The notes beneath the pieces were generated by a model that had not been told where the DNA came from, did not search any database, and saw only the letters and a list, made by a program, of their open reading frames with translations. A DNA stretch of 64,000 bases from Polycyclovorans sp002706265 (lineage in GTDB: Bacteria > Pseudomonadota > Gammaproteobacteria > Nevskiales > Nevskiaceae): contig CAXBBM010000003.1 in the NCBI GenBank assembly GCA_963973915.1, positions 1 to 64,000 of the forward strand, written 5' to 3'. The translations under genes and the position numbers were made by a program. Shown piece by piece: positions 8,629 to 17,163 of the stretch (positions are counted from its first letter, which is position 1; the number at the start of each line of letters is the position of its first letter).

Positions 8629-10128
8629 ATGAATGCACCGCTGAGTCCACCAATTCCGTCGATCCCGCCGCTGCCTGAGGGGGCGCGCAAGCCGCGGGTC
8701 CTTATCTTGGGTGCCGGCATGTCGGGCCTGCTGATGGGCATACAGCTCAAGCGCGCCGGCATCGAGGATTTTTCGATCTTCGAGAAGCGCGAAGAAGTGG
8801 GCGGCACCTGGCGTGAGAACCGCTATCCGGGTCTGGCCTGCGACGTGCCGGCGCACTACTACACCTACAGCTTCGAGCCCAACCCCGAATGGCATCACCG
8901 CTTCGCGCGCGGGCCGGAGATCCAGAACTACATGCGGCATATCGCCGACAAGTACGATCTGCGACGCCATATCGTGTTTGGCGAGGAAGCGGCGGACGCA
9001 CGCTTCGACGGTCGGCGCTGGCAGGTCAAGATGAAAAGCGGGCGCGAGGACAGCGGCGAATTCCTGGTGTCGGCCTGCGGGTTCCTGCATCACCCTCGTG
9101 AGCCGCAGATTCCAGGGCTGGAACACTTCGCGGGCAAGCGCTTCCACTCCGCGCGCTGGGACATGAGCGTGGACCTGAAGGGCAAGCGCATCGGCCTGAT
9201 CGGCACCGGGTCCACCGGCGCGCAGATCGTCAGCGCGGTGTCGAAACTGCCCTGCGAGCTGAACGTATTCCAGCGCACCCCGCAATGGGTGTTCCCGCTC
9301 CCCGATCGCGAGTACCCGCTGGCCGAACGTGAGCTGCTGAAGCGCTTCCCGATCATCGCGCGCACCGCGTACAAGTTTTTCGATCAGAGTTTTGATCATG
9401 TGTTGGCCCGGGCCATGATCGAGCCAGGCTGGCAGCGGCGGATGGTGGAGGCGTTGTGCCAGTGGAATCTTGATCGGGTCAAGGACCCACTGCTACGCCG
9501 GCATCTGACGCCGGATTATCAGCCCATGTGCAAGCGCATCATCATGTCCTGGGATTTTTACCCGGCCATGCAGCGCCCCTCTGTGAAGCTGGTGGTTGAC
9601 GGCATCGAACGCGTCGAGGAACAAGGCATCCGTACCGTTGACGGGAAGCTGCATCCGCTGGACGTGCTGGTGCTGGCCACCGGCTTCAACACGCATGAAT
9701 ACTTGCGCCCGCTGGAGTTGACGAACGCCCAGGGGCTGACCCTGAGTCAGGCCTGGGGCGAACGCGGTCCGCATGCCTACTACAGCTTGGCGATTCCCGG
9801 CTTTCCGAATTTCTTCCTGCTCGGCGGGCCGCACAGCCCCCTGGCGAACGGCTCGGTGATTCGCTACACCGAGGCGCTGGTGGGCTACGTCATGCAGTGC
9901 ATTGGCCATTACGGCGAAGGGCGATTCAACACCCTGGCGCCGCGGCAGGATGCCACCGACGCGTTCTACGACAGCCTGCGCGAATCGATGCAGGGCACGG
10001 TCTGGGTCAGTGGCTGCCAGAACTGGTACATCGGCAAAGATGGGCTGCCGGAAGTCTGGCCGCGTCGTCCGCGCGAGTTCAACGAAGCGCTGCGGCGGCC
10101 AAGGCTGGAAGCATTCGAGCTGAATTGA
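8629..10128 (+). CDS. flavin-containing Baeyer-Villiger-type monooxygenase
   Basis: A 499-residue FAD/NADPH monooxygenase and a diverged paralogue of that at 2938. It has GAGMSG (29-33 region), the fingerprint FAGKRFHSARWD at 167-178, and GTGSTG at 192-197. The frame is open further upstream, but the ATG at 8629 is preceded by GGAGAAGG and gives the expected N-terminus, just ahead of the FAD-binding strand. It is the third gene of the operon with SDR (6769) and esterase (7665), a combination that fits alcohol to ketone to ester to acid. A hairpin terminator follows at 10221. Confidence 0.9.
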   Translation: MNAPLSPPIPSIPPLPEGARKPRVLILGAGMSGLLMGIQLKRAGIEDFSIFEKREEVGGTWRENRYPGLACDVPAHYYTYSFEPNPEWHHRFARGPEIQNYMRHIADKYDLRRHIVFGEEAADARFDGRRWQVKMKSGREDSGEFLVSACGFLHHPREPQIPGLEHFAGKRFHSARWDMSVDLKGKRIGLIGTGSTGAQIVSAVSKLPCELNVFQRTPQWVFPLPDREYPLAERELLKRFPIIARTAYKFFDQSFDHVLARAMIEPGWQRRMVEALCQWNLDRVKDPLLRRHLTPDYQPMCKRIIMSWDFYPAMQRPSVKLVVDGIERVEEQGIRTVDGKLHPLDVLVLATGFNTHEYLRPLELTNAQGLTLSQAWGERGPHAYYSLAIPGFPNFFLLGGPHSPLANGSVIRYTEALVGYVMQCIGHYGEGRFNTLAPRQDATDAFYDSLRESMQGTVWVSGCQNWYIGKDGLPEVWPRRPREFNEALRRPRLEAFELN

Positions 10129-10220
10129 CCGGTTTGTCCTGAAGGGCTGAACCCTGGCGCCCAAGCGCGTGCGGCAGGGCCAAGGCACAGAACCTCAGCC
10201 TGCCGCATGCACTCAAGAAC

Positions 10221-10248
10221 GGGGCGGTTGGCGTTCACCAACCGCCCC
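10221..10248. terminator. hairpin terminator between convergent genes
   Basis: A perfect 11-bp stem GGGGCGGTTGG / CCAACCGCCCC with a 6-base loop. It lies between the monooxygenase end (10128, plus) and the lipoprotein end (10256, minus). Only weak T-richness follows on either strand; probably bidirectional. Confidence 0.7.
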
Positions 10249-10255
10249 GCACAAT

Positions 10256-11143
10256 TTACAGCGCAATGCCGAGCAGGCCGCCGAGCAACTGCGAGAGAAG
10301 GTTCAGGACCGGACTCAGCAGATTGAGCACCGGGTTCAGCACCACGCCCAGCGGACCGAGGTTGGCCACCAGGCCCTCGACCAGGTGCGTCACCGATCCC
10401 AGCAGCGCTTCGGCAAAGCCCTGCTCGTCGCCCCCTTGCAGCAGGGCGAACGACCCGCTGATGTCCATGAGCAGATCGGCTGCCGGGGCCAGCACGCTTG
10501 CCAGGATGCCGTCGCTGGGCAGGCTGGTGAAGCCGAGCGGGTTGGTGAGCACCCCGGCCAGCAGGTTGGTCACCTGCTGCAGGATGCCGGCAACCGGCCC
10601 GACGGCGCCGCCCTCCGCAAGCTGCGTCAACGTCATTGCAATTTGCGTCTGCAGGTCGCGGATGATGTTGAGTTGGCCGTTGAGCGCAATCCGATCGAGC
10701 ACCGGCGTGCTGGCCGCCAGGGTCACGGACGTCAGAACCTCACCCACTGCGGCGGTGACGCACAGCAGTTGATTCAGCACCGGCGTGAGCAATTGCGGGT
10801 CGCCGCCGCTGCCCAGGGCTTGTAGCGAGCCGGCGCCATCGGCCGTTGCATCGACAAGGTCCAGCAGATCGTTGATCAGTGCGGTGAGCTGCGCGGTCGT
10901 GGCCGCAATAGGGGGTTGGTCGCTGAGACCCGAGGTCAGGGAATTGCCCAGCGACGACTGCAGGCCATCGAGCGGACCGGCCACGCCGGCGCATCCGATT
11001 TCCGCGCGCGTCTGAATATCGGGCGGCAGTGCCGCGCCTCCACCACCGGTGTTGCCGCCGCCGGCATCACAGGCCGAAAGGCCCAGCATTGCCGCGAATA
11101 CGGCGCTCGCCGCGAGAGGGCGCAGAGGAAGTGAGAACGTCAT
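10256..11143 (-). CDS. hypothetical lipoprotein
   Basis: A 295-residue protein of unknown function. The N-terminus MTFSLPLRPLAA... is a type II signal peptide with lipobox LSAC at 22-25; Cys25 would be lipidated. A Gly-rich linker follows. The mature part is almost wholly Leu/Val/Ala/Gly with recurrent LL(N/D)LLS-like heptads and few charged residues, suggesting amphipathic or coiled segments that bind lipid or membrane. The frame runs upstream to 11239, but the ATG at 11143 has GGAG 6 bases before it and starts the signal peptide. It is monocistronic. No enzyme motif is seen. Confidence 0.75.
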   Translation of the reverse strand: MTFSLPLRPLAASAVFAAMLGLSACDAGGGNTGGGGAALPPDIQTRAEIGCAGVAGPLDGLQSSLGNSLTSGLSDQPPIAATTAQLTALINDLLDLVDATADGAGSLQALGSGGDPQLLTPVLNQLLCVTAAVGEVLTSVTLAASTPVLDRIALNGQLNIIRDLQTQIAMTLTQLAEGGAVGPVAGILQQVTNLLAGVLTNPLGFTSLPSDGILASVLAPAADLLMDISGSFALLQGGDEQGFAEALLGSVTHLVEGLVANLGPLGVVLNPVLNLLSPVLNLLSQLLGGLLGIAL

Positions 11144-11291
11144 TAAAAGCTCCTGATGGGGTGGAAACACGTGGAAAGAGATCGCGAAGCGGATGCGCTG
11201 AAAGCGGTGCGGATCGTAGTTCGTTGTGGCAGAACGCACAACGCATAGAACGGAATGGCAGGTTTGAGAAATGACGAGCGGTGTCGTTTGT

Positions 11292-11315
11292 CGGACGGGC
11301 GGCGGCGCCCGTCCG
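11292..11315. terminator. hairpin after the EamA transporter
   Basis: A perfect 10-bp stem CGGACGGGCG / CGCCCGTCCG with a 4-base loop. It sits 7 bases past the stop of the minus-strand transporter gene (11322). There is no T-run, so it may be a Rho-assisted or weak terminator. Confidence 0.5.
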
Positions 11316-11321
11316 GATCGT

Positions 11322-12269
11322 TCAGGGCGTCAGCGGGGCGGGCCGCGCCGCCGGCTGCAGGGACGACAGCATCAAAATGCCGGCGGTGACCAGAGCGGTG
11401 CCGACAAGCTGGATTGCGGTGATCGGCTCGCTCAGCAGCCATGCCGCCAGCAGCAGCGTGCTGACCGGGCCGATCATGCCGGCCTGCGAGGCATGGCCCG
11501 CGCCAATGTTTCGTACCGCGATCATGGTCATGAAAATGGGCAACGCGGTGCACACCGTACCGTTGGCCAGTGACAGCCACCACACCGGCGCCGGCAGTTC
11601 CAGCAGGCGGCCTACCGGGCGCAGCAGCGGGTACTGGGCCAGACACAGAAACGTAGAGACGCACAGGGCCAGCGACACCAGACGCACCGCGCCGAGACGG
11701 CGCATCAGGCCCTCGCTGAGCAACAGGTACACGGCATACATGACGGCGCTGACGCCGATCAGCGTGGCGCCCCAGACCATGTTCGGGTGACCGATGACGC
11801 TGAGTTCATGCCAGAAGATCAGCGCGATCCCGGCGTAGGCGACGGCCAACGACAGCCATTGCACCGGCCGCACACGGCGCCGAAGGAACACGATGCCCAG
11901 CAGCAGCACGAAGCTGGGCGTGAGGAACAGGATCAGGCGCTCGAGGCCGGCACTGACGTACTGCAGGCCGATCAGGTCGAGCATGCTGGAGGCGTAATAG
12001 CCCATGAAGCCGAGCGCGGCGACGCGCAGCATGTCGCCCATGCCCAGACGCGGCAGGTCGCGCCAGGTCCACACCGCCACGACCAGAAACAGCGGGCCGG
12101 CGGTCAACATGCGCAGGGTGATCACGTCCACCGCGTCGAGCCCGTACTGGTACAGCAGCTTGACGCAGACGACTTTGGCCGACAGCAGGATGGCGCCGCC
12201 GGCGGCCAGCGCCACGCTGCCGCGATGACCCATGCGGATCGGGCCCGCAACCAAAACGGCAGAGTTCAT
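11322..12269 (-). CDS. EamA/DMT-family membrane transporter
   Basis: A 315-residue inner-membrane protein with about ten hydrophobic helices in two EamA repeats, typical of the drug/metabolite transporter superfamily. Family members export or import small metabolites; no substrate can be inferred. The first ATG (12269) has no good ribosome site, and a second Met 12 codons later is possible. It lies 46 bases downstream of the alcohol dehydrogenase on the same strand, so it probably shares its transcript. A GC hairpin follows the stop. Confidence 0.82.
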   Translation of the reverse strand: MNSAVLVAGPIRMGHRGSVALAAGGAILLSAKVVCVKLLYQYGLDAVDVITLRMLTAGPLFLVVAVWTWRDLPRLGMGDMLRVAALGFMGYYASSMLDLIGLQYVSAGLERLILFLTPSFVLLLGIVFLRRRVRPVQWLSLAVAYAGIALIFWHELSVIGHPNMVWGATLIGVSAVMYAVYLLLSEGLMRRLGAVRLVSLALCVSTFLCLAQYPLLRPVGRLLELPAPVWWLSLANGTVCTALPIFMTMIAVRNIGAGHASQAGMIGPVSTLLLAAWLLSEPITAIQLVGTALVTAGILMLSSLQPAARPAPLTP

Positions 12270-12315
12270 GGCAAAGGAGGGGTGACAACGGTGTGCCCAT
12301 GCGGCGCTGTGTCGC

Positions 12316-13413
12316 TCATCGACGCCCGGGCACCAGACAGGAGTGGATGGACTCGTCGCCAGGAACCTGGCGCGCGAGCGTCTTGATGGCGAGTTCTGCG
12401 TCCACCAGATCGAAGTCGTGGGTGTGCATCTTCTCGACCGGGACGCTGCCCGATTCGATCAGATCGATGGCGCTGCGATACCCGCTGGAGGTCACGCCGA
12501 TCGCGCCCTTGATGGTGATCTCTTTCATCACGATGTGGTCGGAGACGAAGTCCGGAATCGGCTTGAAACCCTTGACGCCCGCCAGCACCACGGTGCCGCC
12601 GGCCCGTACGAAATGCAACGAATCGAGCACCGGCCGGGTGGAATACGAGGACACGTCGACCACCACTTCGGCGCCGACGCCGTCGGTGAGTTCGGTAATG
12701 CGCGCGCGCGCATCTTCGTTCTCGACATCGATGCAGTGGTCCGCGCCAAACGCTTTGGCGAGTTCCATTTTCTTCGCATCGGCGGTCAGCCCGGTGACGA
12801 TGATTTTCTTCGCGCCTGCCTGGCGCGCGGCGATCACGCTGGACAGGCCGCGCTGGCCCGGCCCCATGATGACCACGGTATCGCCCGGTTTGGTCTTCGG
12901 AATCTCCACCGCCCAGCGAAAGCCTGCGCCCAGCGGGTTGAACATCACCGCAATCTCCGGCTTCAGCGCCTTGCTCATCTTGTGAACGATGGCGTTCGGG
13001 TGCAGGTACATGTACTCCGAATACGCACCCCACAGGCCCGGCGCGTCGCTCAGCGGGATGTACGAATAGATGCGTCGGTCGCCGCACAGGTGATAGCGCC
13101 CCGACAGGCAGGTGTCGCAGCAGTGGCAGGCCAGCATCGTCTCCACCGCCACGCGATCGCCCACGTCCACCTTCCAGCGTTTGGCGGCGCGGTCACCGAT
13201 CTTCTCGATGATGCCCAGCGGTTCGTGACCGGGCACCACCGGCATCGGCATGCCCAGCACGTCTTCGAATTGTTCGTAGTCGCTGCCGCAGATGCCGCAC
13301 ACCTCGACCCGCAGGATCGCCGAGTCTTCGTCGATGTCGGGCAGGGGAATGTCCATTTTCTGCAACTGGCGTTTGGCGGTCAGAACCATGGCCAGGCTGT
13401 TCTTGGGAAGCAT
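12316..13413 (-). CDS. zinc-dependent medium-chain alcohol dehydrogenase
   Basis: A 365-residue MDR-family dehydrogenase. It shows catalytic-zinc ligand Cys39 in CGICGSD and His63-Glu64 in PGHEP, a structural-zinc loop with Cys96, Cys98/99, Cys102 and Cys110, and an NAD-binding GPGQRG. The frame is open to 13458, but the ATG at 13413 has GAGGAG 6 bases upstream and gives the normal N-terminus, so I choose it. Operator copy 2 then lies 51 bases upstream. It would oxidise an alcohol to aldehyde or ketone in the pathway. Confidence 0.88.
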   Translation of the reverse strand: MLPKNSLAMVLTAKRQLQKMDIPLPDIDEDSAILRVEVCGICGSDYEQFEDVLGMPMPVVPGHEPLGIIEKIGDRAAKRWKVDVGDRVAVETMLACHCCDTCLSGRYHLCGDRRIYSYIPLSDAPGLWGAYSEYMYLHPNAIVHKMSKALKPEIAVMFNPLGAGFRWAVEIPKTKPGDTVVIMGPGQRGLSSVIAARQAGAKKIIVTGLTADAKKMELAKAFGADHCIDVENEDARARITELTDGVGAEVVVDVSSYSTRPVLDSLHFVRAGGTVVLAGVKGFKPIPDFVSDHIVMKEITIKGAIGVTSSGYRSAIDLIESGSVPVEKMHTHDFDLVDAELAIKTLARQVPGDESIHSCLVPGRR

Positions 13414-13463
13414 GCCGATCTCCTCGGTCAGAAGTTGAAATCTGCCTCGGGCCAGCATACTGT

Positions 13464-13477
13464 CTAACAGTTGTTAG
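13464..13477. promoter_or_regulatory. palindromic operator, copy 2
   Basis: CTAAC-AGTT-GTTAG, a perfect 5-bp inverted repeat with a 4-base spacer, in the gap between the divergent dehydrogenase (start 13413) and the gene at 13551. Placed to control both operons. Confidence 0.7.
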
Positions 13478-13550
13478 GGAAAGGGAGGCGCCGCACGGCA
13501 CGCCGCTTTTCCCTGGCCGAACGGTTCCAACGCCCTGAGGAGGGTTCACG

Positions 13551-14159
13551 ATGACGGCAACGCCCCCGGCGCGCGGCAGCGCGCTGCGTATTCCCATGAT
13601 GAGCGTCGAAGAAGCCCAAAAGATTGCCGCCCGCGAAGGGCTCCCCGAGATCATGGCGCCGCTCAGCGTGTTTCGCGTGCTGCTGCGCCACCCGGCGCTG
13701 GCGCGCGCACTGGGCGGCCTGTTGAAGATGCTGCTGCTGGAGGGCAATCACCTCGATGGCCGCCTGCGGGAGCTGATCATCATGCGCATTGGCTGGCTCA
13801 CCGGGTCCAACTACGAATGGACCCAGCACTGGCGCTACGCCCGCGACATGGGCATTGCCGAGGACGTGCTGCTGGCCTGTCGGTCGTGGGAAAGCGCCAC
13901 GGTGCTTACCGACGCCGACCGTGCGGTCCTGCGCGCAACCGACGAGACCATGGAATCGGGCCGCATCTCGGACGCCACCTGGGCCGAGTGCGCGCGTCAC
14001 ATCGAAAGCGTCGAGGCACGGCTGGAACTGGTGGTGGCCATCGGCAACTGGCGCATGTTCTCGCAGTTGTTGCTGACGCTGCGCATTCCGCTGGAAGAGG
14101 GCCTTGAAGACTGGATGCCCGACGGTCTGCGCCCGGCCCGGGCGCCGCAGGATTTCTGA
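13551..14159 (+). CDS. carboxymuconolactone decarboxylase family protein
   Basis: A 202-residue all-helical protein of the CMD/AhpD-like family (PF02627). The core LRELIIMRIGWLTGSNYEW with following QHW matches the helix that holds the active-site region; the CxxC pair of AhpD peroxidase-type members is absent. Members may act as lactone decarboxylases, or have no proven activity. The start ATG has GAGGAGG upstream, and operator copy 2 lies 73 bases before it. It heads an operon with a crotonase, a citryl-CoA-lyase-like protein, a thiolase and a P450. Confidence 0.82.
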   Translation: MTATPPARGSALRIPMMSVEEAQKIAAREGLPEIMAPLSVFRVLLRHPALARALGGLLKMLLLEGNHLDGRLRELIIMRIGWLTGSNYEWTQHWRYARDMGIAEDVLLACRSWESATVLTDADRAVLRATDETMESGRISDATWAECARHIESVEARLELVVAIGNWRMFSQLLLTLRIPLEEGLEDWMPDGLRPARAPQDF

Positions 14160-14312
14160 TTCTGATCGCGGGGCGCGTCCGCTGAGGCGCAACCGTCGAA
14201 TCACCGTGGACCCGCACCCGCAGGCTGTCCGCGGCAATGAAAACCCCGCGGGGTCAGACGGGGCACACAGACCTACCGTTGCAACTGCAACTTGAACCGA
14301 GGAGAGAAGCTG

Positions 14313-15074
14313 ATGAGATTGGGAAGCGTGGAGTTCGAAAAGCGGGGTGCCATCGCCCTGGTGACGCTGGATGAACCGGGCAAGCTCAACGCCCTGTCGG
14401 CCGGCATCCGCGAAGGTGTCACGGCGAGCCTGGCGCGCATCGAGGCCGATCCGGACATCCGCGTCGGCATCATCATCGGCAGCGGCGAAAAGGCCTTTTG
14501 CGCGGGTGCAGACATCAGCGGTTTCGACTTTGCCGCCGATGCCGTGAAGCAGTTCATCGAGGAAATCGTCACCTTTCTCGCCTCGCCTGAATCGTGCAGC
14601 AAGCCGTTGATCGCGGCGGTCAACGGCATGGCCTTCGGTGGCGGCTTTGAGCTGGCCATCGCCTGCGATTTCATCCTGGCCTCGGAGCGGGCGACCTTCG
14701 GTGTGCCAGAGATCAAGCTGGGCCTGCTGCCGGGCTTCGCGGTGGTGCGTCTGGCCGAGATGGTCGGCCGACCGAAGGCCAAGGAGATGTCGATGCTCGG
14801 TGACCCCATCAGCGCCGACGAAGCCGTGCGTCTGGGCATCGCGCTTCGCACCGTGGCGCCCGACCGCCTGCTGGAAGACGCGCTGGCCATGGCCGAAAAG
14901 ATTGCCGCCAAGCCGCAGATGGCCGTGCGCATGGCCAAATCCTTCTACAACCGTGGCCTCGGGGGCGACGATCTGCGCGCCGCGCGTGATGGCTTCCCGT
15001 TCCTGTTCATGACGCCGGATGCGCGCGAGGGCGTGACCGCGTTCCGCGAGAAGCGCAAGCCGAAGTTTTCCTGA
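14313..15074 (+). CDS. enoyl-CoA hydratase/isomerase (crotonase)
   Basis: A 253-residue crotonase. It keeps both hydratase glutamates: Glu113 in GGGFELA and Glu133 in FGVPEI. The oxyanion segment AFCAGAD is at 61-67. It is therefore a likely true (2E)-enoyl-CoA hydratase, adding water to give 3-hydroxyacyl-CoA. The frame extends to 14292, but the ATG at 14313 is preceded by GAGGAG at good spacing. It is second in the operon that begins at 13551, followed 26 bases later by the citryl-CoA-lyase-like gene. Confidence 0.9.
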   Translation: MRLGSVEFEKRGAIALVTLDEPGKLNALSAGIREGVTASLARIEADPDIRVGIIIGSGEKAFCAGADISGFDFAADAVKQFIEEIVTFLASPESCSKPLIAAVNGMAFGGGFELAIACDFILASERATFGVPEIKLGLLPGFAVVRLAEMVGRPKAKEMSMLGDPISADEAVRLGIALRTVAPDRLLEDALAMAEKIAAKPQMAVRMAKSFYNRGLGGDDLRAARDGFPFLFMTPDAREGVTAFREKRKPKFS

Positions 15075-15100
15075 AACCTCAATTCAATTACGGAGTTCCG

Positions 15101-15895
15101 ATGTCCAGTAAACGCAAGCCCATCCGCACCGCGATGGGTTATTCGACGCCCGACCGCATCGTCGTTCGCGGGTTCGACCTGCCGGGCGAATTGCTCGGCC
15201 ATATCAATCTGGGCGACATGGCCTTCCTCGAGATGATGGGGCGCATTCCCACATCGCAGGAATCGGTGCTGTTCAACGCGCTCGCCGTGACCCTGGTCGA
15301 GCACGGCCTGACCCCGAGCGCGCTGGCCGCAAGGCTCACCTACGCCGGGGCGCCCGAGTCCATCCAGGGTGCCGTCGCTGCCGGCCTGGGCGGGCTGGGC
15401 ACGGTGTTCGTGGGGACCACCGAAGGCTCCGCCAAGCTGCTGCAGGAAGCGATTCCCGACCCGAAGAATCCTGGTGATCTGGATGCGCTGGCCCAGAAGA
15501 TCGTTGCCGACTGGCACGCGCGCAAGGCCATCCTGCCCGGCATCGGCCATCCGTTGCACAAGCCGATCGATCCGCGCACCCCGCGCCTGTTCGCCATCGC
15601 CCGCGAGCAGGGCTTCGACGGCCCCTACATCGCGCTGATGGAGCGCGTCGCCGCCGAGGCCGCACGGGTCTACGGCAAGGTGCTGCCGATCAACGCCACC
15701 GGCGCCATCGGCGCCTGCTGCTCGGAACTCGGCATCGCCTGGACCGCCTGCCGCGGCATCGGCGTGCTGGCGCGCGCCGTCGGGCTGGTCGGTCACATCA
15801 TGGAAGAAATGCACTCGCCCATCGCCAAGGAAATCTGGACCCGCGCCGAGGACGAGGCGCGCGACCACGCGCTCGGCACGCGCAGCGAAAGCTGA
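15101..15895 (+). CDS. citryl-CoA lyase-like protein (citrate synthase superfamily, short form)
   Basis: A 264-residue protein, much shorter than citrate synthase (about 430), matching the short citryl-CoA-lyase type. It has the His-containing GIGHPLHK followed by DPR, as in the citrate synthase active site, and an EHGLTPS segment equivalent to the first His region. At the usual Asp of NVDG the sequence reads NATG, so the third catalytic residue looks replaced. Known relatives cleave citryl-CoA to acetyl-CoA and oxaloacetate. Sitting between a hydratase and a thiolase, it may instead cleave another 3-hydroxyacyl-CoA; this is inference. Confidence 0.78.
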   Translation: MSSKRKPIRTAMGYSTPDRIVVRGFDLPGELLGHINLGDMAFLEMMGRIPTSQESVLFNALAVTLVEHGLTPSALAARLTYAGAPESIQGAVAAGLGGLGTVFVGTTEGSAKLLQEAIPDPKNPGDLDALAQKIVADWHARKAILPGIGHPLHKPIDPRTPRLFAIAREQGFDGPYIALMERVAAEAARVYGKVLPINATGAIGACCSELGIAWTACRGIGVLARAVGLVGHIMEEMHSPIAKEIWTRAEDEARDHALGTRSES

Positions 15896-15930
15896 TCCGT
15901 GTTCCTTATCCACCAATACCGAGTATCAAC

Positions 15931-17136
15931 ATGATCGATGCCTTCATCTGCGATGCCGTACGCACGCCTTTCGGCCGCTACGGCGGCATTCTCGCCAGCA
16001 TCCGCGCCGACGATCTCGCAGCGCTGCCGATCCAGGCGCTGATGCGCCGCAACACCGGCGTCGACTGGTCGGCGCTCGACGACGTGATCTACGGCTGCGT
16101 CAACGGCGCCGGTGAGGACAGCCGCAATGTTGCGCGCATGGCCCTGCTGCTGGCCGGCCTGCCGCAGGAAGTCCCCGGCGGCACCGTGAACCGGCTGTGC
16201 GGGTCGAGCCTCGACGCTGTGGCGACGGCCGCGCGCGCCATCAAGGCGGGCGAAGGCGACCTGCTGATTGCCGGTGGCGTCGAGAGCATGACCCGCGCGC
16301 CCTTCATCATGGCCAAGGCCGACGGCGCGTTTCCGCGTGCCGTGAAGATCGAGGACAGCACCATCGGCTGGCGGTTCATCAACCCGCTGATGAAGGCGCG
16401 CTATGGCGTGGACAGCATGCCCGAGACTGCCGAGAACGTGGCCGAGCAATTCGGCATCGAACGCGCCGCGCAGGATGCATTCGCGCTGCGCAGCCAGCAG
16501 CGTTTTGCGAGCGCGCTGGCCGAGGGCCTTTTCAAAGACCAGATCGAGCCGGTGCTGCTGCCGCAAAAGAAGGGTGACGCGCTGCGTCTGGACAGCGACG
16601 AGCCGCCGCGCCCCGACACCAGCCTGGAGCGCCTGGCCAAGCTCAAGGGCATCGTGCGTCCGGACGGCTCAGTGACGGCCGGCAATGCCTCGCAGGTCAA
16701 CGATGGCGCCTGCGCGATGCTGATCGCCTCGGCCGAGGGTGCGAAGCGTCACGGGCTCAAGCCGCGCGCACGCGTCGTGGCGGCCACCACCATCGGCAAC
16801 GCGCCGCGCATCATGGGCTTTGCGCCGGCACCGGCCGTGAAGAAACTGCTGGCGCGCACCGGCCTGAGCATCGACCGGATGGACGTGATCGAACTCAACG
16901 AGGCCTTTGCTGCGCAGGCGCTGGCCGTGACGCGCGACCTGGGGCTGGCCGACGACGACGCGCGGGTCAATCCCAACGGCGGCGCGATCGCGCTCGGTCA
17001 TCCGCTGGGCGCTTCCGGCGCGCGTCTGGTGATGACCGCAGTGGCGCAACTGGAACGCAGCGGCGGACGCTATGGCCTGTGCACCATGTGCATCGGCGTC
17101 GGTCAGGGCATTGCGCTGATCGTCGAGCGCGTCTGA
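15931..17136 (+). CDS. acetyl-CoA acyltransferase, PcaF-like thiolase
   Basis: A 401-residue degradative thiolase. The acyl-accepting nucleophile is Cys90 in NRLCGSS; His357 (GHPLGASG) and Cys387 (CIGVGQG) complete the triad. NEAFAAQ is also present. The whole protein follows the beta-ketoadipyl-CoA thiolase (PcaF/PaaJ) pattern, e.g. GAGEDSRNVARMALLLAGLP and IGWRFINPLMKA. It would release acetyl-CoA from a 3-oxoacyl-CoA, perhaps a dicarboxylic one. Other pca genes are not present, so I give no symbol. It precedes the P450 in the same operon. Confidence 0.92.
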   Translation: MIDAFICDAVRTPFGRYGGILASIRADDLAALPIQALMRRNTGVDWSALDDVIYGCVNGAGEDSRNVARMALLLAGLPQEVPGGTVNRLCGSSLDAVATAARAIKAGEGDLLIAGGVESMTRAPFIMAKADGAFPRAVKIEDSTIGWRFINPLMKARYGVDSMPETAENVAEQFGIERAAQDAFALRSQQRFASALAEGLFKDQIEPVLLPQKKGDALRLDSDEPPRPDTSLERLAKLKGIVRPDGSVTAGNASQVNDGACAMLIASAEGAKRHGLKPRARVVAATTIGNAPRIMGFAPAPAVKKLLARTGLSIDRMDVIELNEAFAAQALAVTRDLGLADDDARVNPNGGAIALGHPLGASGARLVMTAVAQLERSGGRYGLCTMCIGVGQGIALIVERV

Positions 17137-17163
17137 GCCTCAGGCCGCCACGGGACGCCCACC

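Noticed and set aside
6517..11239. GCAGAACGCA repeated at 6517-6526 and 11230-11239 in two intergenic regions
   Set aside because: A single 10-base repeat without symmetry or matching distance to starts; could be chance.
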